DNA of 64,000 nucleotides from Coturnix japonica. Taxonomy: Eukaryota; Chordata; Aves; Galliformes; Phasianidae. Each line of letters starts with the position of its first letter. Within the stretch, counting starts at the first letter, position 1. The position numbers and the translations under genes are program-made. The notes below the pieces were generated by a model that was given only the letters and a program-made list of their open reading frames with translations, was not told the origin of the DNA and did not search any database. Shown piece by piece: positions 61,184 to 64,000 of the stretch. Where the stretch lies: positions 41,150,512 to 41,214,511 of the forward strand of contig NC_029519.1 in assembly GCF_001577835.2 (NCBI RefSeq), given 5' to 3'.

Positions 61184-64000
61184 GTAAAGTGAGTTATGCT
61201 GATGAAACCTCTTTAAAATGATTCTGTTGGTGCGACTATTGTCTGCTTCCTTCACTGGCTGACACACTGAAAGGTTGCTTTCAGCCTTTCCTTTCCTTGT
61301 ATAAAAGCACAGTGCTTCTCTTAGCCCACTCTTCCATCTGTGAATGCATTTACAATTGTATGCCTTTTATCTCCCAGCTACTGTCTTGAATCTTAGGGGT
61401 CTGCCTCGGAGAAAGTTAACTATCAGAATTCATTATATTGAATTTTCCCATTGTTTTCATTTTATAAAAATAAACTCTATATGCATTCATAAGAATGAAT
61501 TGAACTCTTGATGACTACCATTCTTTATTCTAAGTGCACGCTGCTTTCCCATTTCAAGAGCAACCAGCTTCTTAAATTCTTAAGCTTAGCTTGTTAGAAG
61601 TAAAGTCTCTGAAGAACCTTAATGCATTTGAGAAGGAACAAAAGCGGTGCATCTTGTCTGCCTTAAACCTGCTTAAGCTTATCAGTGTATATTGATCAGC
61701 TAGATTATATTGTAAGGTGGACACTTCTAAGTGCTATTTGCTGCCTCAGATGTAGATCTTCTGATAATTGAAAGTAGAATCTGAAGGGATCTGAAAATAT
61801 GTTGAAAAGACGTGGGCTGTTAGCCAAAGGGGTCTGATATCTGATACATGGCAGAACTGAACACGAATGACTTTGTTCTAAATGGAGATGAGACACGTAT
61901 CAAAAAGTCACGAAAGGAAAGCTGGGACTCAGTGGAGGTTGTAGTGGAAAATAATCATTTTTATGGTTGAGTAAAATGAGAAAGGAAGCTCCAAGTATAC
62001 AAGCTAAACCAAATTTCTTGCATGTGAAAAAATGACTTTTAAGTATACTGCAGGCAGTGGTACATTCTACAGTTAGTATTCCATGTTAAGCAAGCATGAA
62101 CAAGTGTGACTGTGATAGTTTGTTTTAAATCAGTAGATGATCCTTGCACCTGTTTCTGCTTTACCTCCTTTGTTGCTACAGTGTATTCGAAAGAAAAAAT
62201 GTTTCACAAATATATCTGTTACATATGTTGCTCTTATTTTTGCACCTTCATTGTTAATGATACTGTTGGCATTACAGCTTTCAAGTCTTGCCTTGTGAGT
62301 CAGCACAGGAAGGTGTGAGAGTGATCAGTACCTGTTAGCTTCAGTTACTGCTGACTGACACATACAAGAAACAGAAGAAAACAGCTTACATGTGATGGGC
62401 TTCTGCTTGTATGAGATCACTTGTCCCAGCAGTGATTTAGTAATTGACCTCTGCTGTTTGTTATTAGGAAACCTACAGGTTCCTTAATATAACCTGATAC
62501 AAATGGACTTGTAACCATTTGTTAATCAAACCACAACTAAATTGTTGATTAACTTTGTTAATTCTTCCTTTTGTAAAATTGATTGAATTGTTAATTCATT
62601 ATATTCATTGTTTGTTTCTTTCTTACAAGGAGTGGAGGAAGTAGAAATGAAAAGCAGGACAACAGTTTTCAGTTTGTTAGAACTGCCTGATACTGTGGGA
62701 AAGACAGCTACATGAGCAGCTCCCAGACAGTACTTATCCCTGCAGAAAATTACTACATCAAAGGATTATATGAGGCTAGGTGAGAGATTCAGTCTACCTT
62801 GTCATGTATGACAGGGGAGGTAACCTATGCTTCAAGTTCCTGGCTTAGAAAATGAAGTCATGCATTTATCCTATGATCCAGAATGAAACTCTAAACTTTC
62901 AGTGCCGTCTTGGCACCTTCTGAGAGGAAAAGGAAGCCATGAATGCCTCCCAGCTTCCCAAGGGTTATGTGTAACTTAACTCATGTGATTCAGTTGTTTT
63001 CAAATGCAAAGCAGCACTTCATTTGGACTTGTTGCTGAAAAATGAATTGATAAAAGACTAGACTTGGGTGACTAAGAGCCTCTCTACAATTCTCCTTATG
63101 TTATCACTGTTCTAGCAACTTCTCAGATCAAGAGAATTCATTAGTCTTACTACAATCTATTTGTAACGCTTGATATTTCAGCATTTGAGAAAGGGCAGAG
63201 TTGACAGAGTTCCAGCAGAACATTCCTTGTAATCTTGCTCCCTCTCTGTGATGTTGAGAGTTCAGAGACCAATATAGGATACAGCATGACCTCAGGATTC
63301 TGTTGTACCAAGAGAAGAGGCTTATTGCTTTCCCTTTCATAGACCTAGGTGACTTGTCACAATATAGTTGAAATCACTATCCTGAGTGTGGAAAAAATGA
63401 CTTGGCAAATGCATTAGCTTTTAGCCTAGGGTTCCTGCTTGCATGCAAACTTAAAAATCACCATGTGCTAGTATATTAGCTTCAGTGCAAAGCAGTAGTT
63501 GAGCTTTGCAGATGACTCAACCAAAGGTCCAGACCCATCACCACAGCTGTCACTAGACTGGTCTGACTTGAACTTGTCTTGTTGTGTTAACTGGCTGTGC
63601 ATTTCAGCAGTTAAATCTACTTGTCTGTACCACAATTGCTACCATAGCAAAACAACTGCTAAGCCAGCACTGTGGCTGTGCCTCATGGTGGAAAAATAAT
63701 GTCATATACTCCATAATCCCTCAGAAAATCCCTATTCCTGACACAGTATTGTGTCCTTACTATCTTCTCTGGAGTATGCTGTTATCTTCTATTTCCAGTC
63801 CCTGTGAGGTTTTTGTTTTTTTTCCTTTTATACCAAGTATAAATTACTTCAGGTGTGGCTACATGGAAGATCTCCTGCAAGGTCATCTAGGGAGTGGATT
63901 TACAGAATGTTAGCTTCCTTATGGTAGTAGTGTTCTGTATCTAGCAGTAAATTCAAGGTGTGCACCTTCTTTTTTTCTATGTGACTGCTACACTGTTTGA
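61184..64000 (+). other. LIN54 intron 2 (continues beyond the window)
   Basis: Starts with GTAAAGTGAG. The next LIN54 exon (expected to begin with a sequence like IAKKPRTPTSGPVITKL) is not found on the plus strand before 64000, so the intron is longer than 2.8 kb. Nothing else recognisable. Confidence 0.8.

Overview
The window is vertebrate nuclear DNA, almost certainly from a bird and most likely a chicken-like galliform. The grounds are several CR1 LINE fragments ending in the ATTCTATG/ATTCTGTG-type 3' repeat, a mariner fragment resembling the chicken Galluhop family, an avian-type solo LTR, small introns, and two protein-coding genes nearly identical to their mammalian counterparts. The species is an inference; the bird assignment is firm.

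There are two certain genes, arranged head to head. COPS4 (COP9 signalosome subunit 4) lies on the minus strand with all ten coding exons inside the window (45069 down to 36986). The exons join without any phase conflict into 406 codons plus a stop, the same length as human COPS4. LIN54 (the DNA-binding subunit of the MuvB/DREAM cell-cycle complex) starts on the plus strand. Its non-coding first exon ends at 45375, a 15.1 kb intron follows, and the first coding exon (60456-61183) gives residues 1-231. The remaining exons, including the two CXC domains, lie beyond position 64000.

The two genes share one CpG island (about 44880-46010), with only about 300 bp between the COPS4 start codon and the first LIN54 splice donor. 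This compact promoter carries a perfect TISU/YY1 element on the COPS4 start codon, an ETS site, and a CDE-4nt-CHR tandem. A second CDE-4nt-CHR arrangement lies in early LIN54 intron 1. Because LIN54 is itself the CHR-binding protein, this points to possible autoregulation.

Bases 1 to about 36.5 kb hold no gene that I can name. Hand counts on selected lines show A over T and C over G on the plus strand up to about 33 kb. This is the pattern left by long minus-strand transcription, so much of it may be intron of an unidentified leftward gene. Between 33 and 36 kb the bias fades, and a phase-compatible plus-strand exon pair (34024-34102, 34872-35040) is a weak gene candidate. Mammals have PLAC8 on this side of COPS4, but I could not find its cysteine pattern.

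Repeats recognised: CR1 fragments at about 9718, 11013, 14036, 37545, 44027 and 51421; a mariner fragment at about 23520; a solo LTR at 55696-56261; and several homopolymer tracts.
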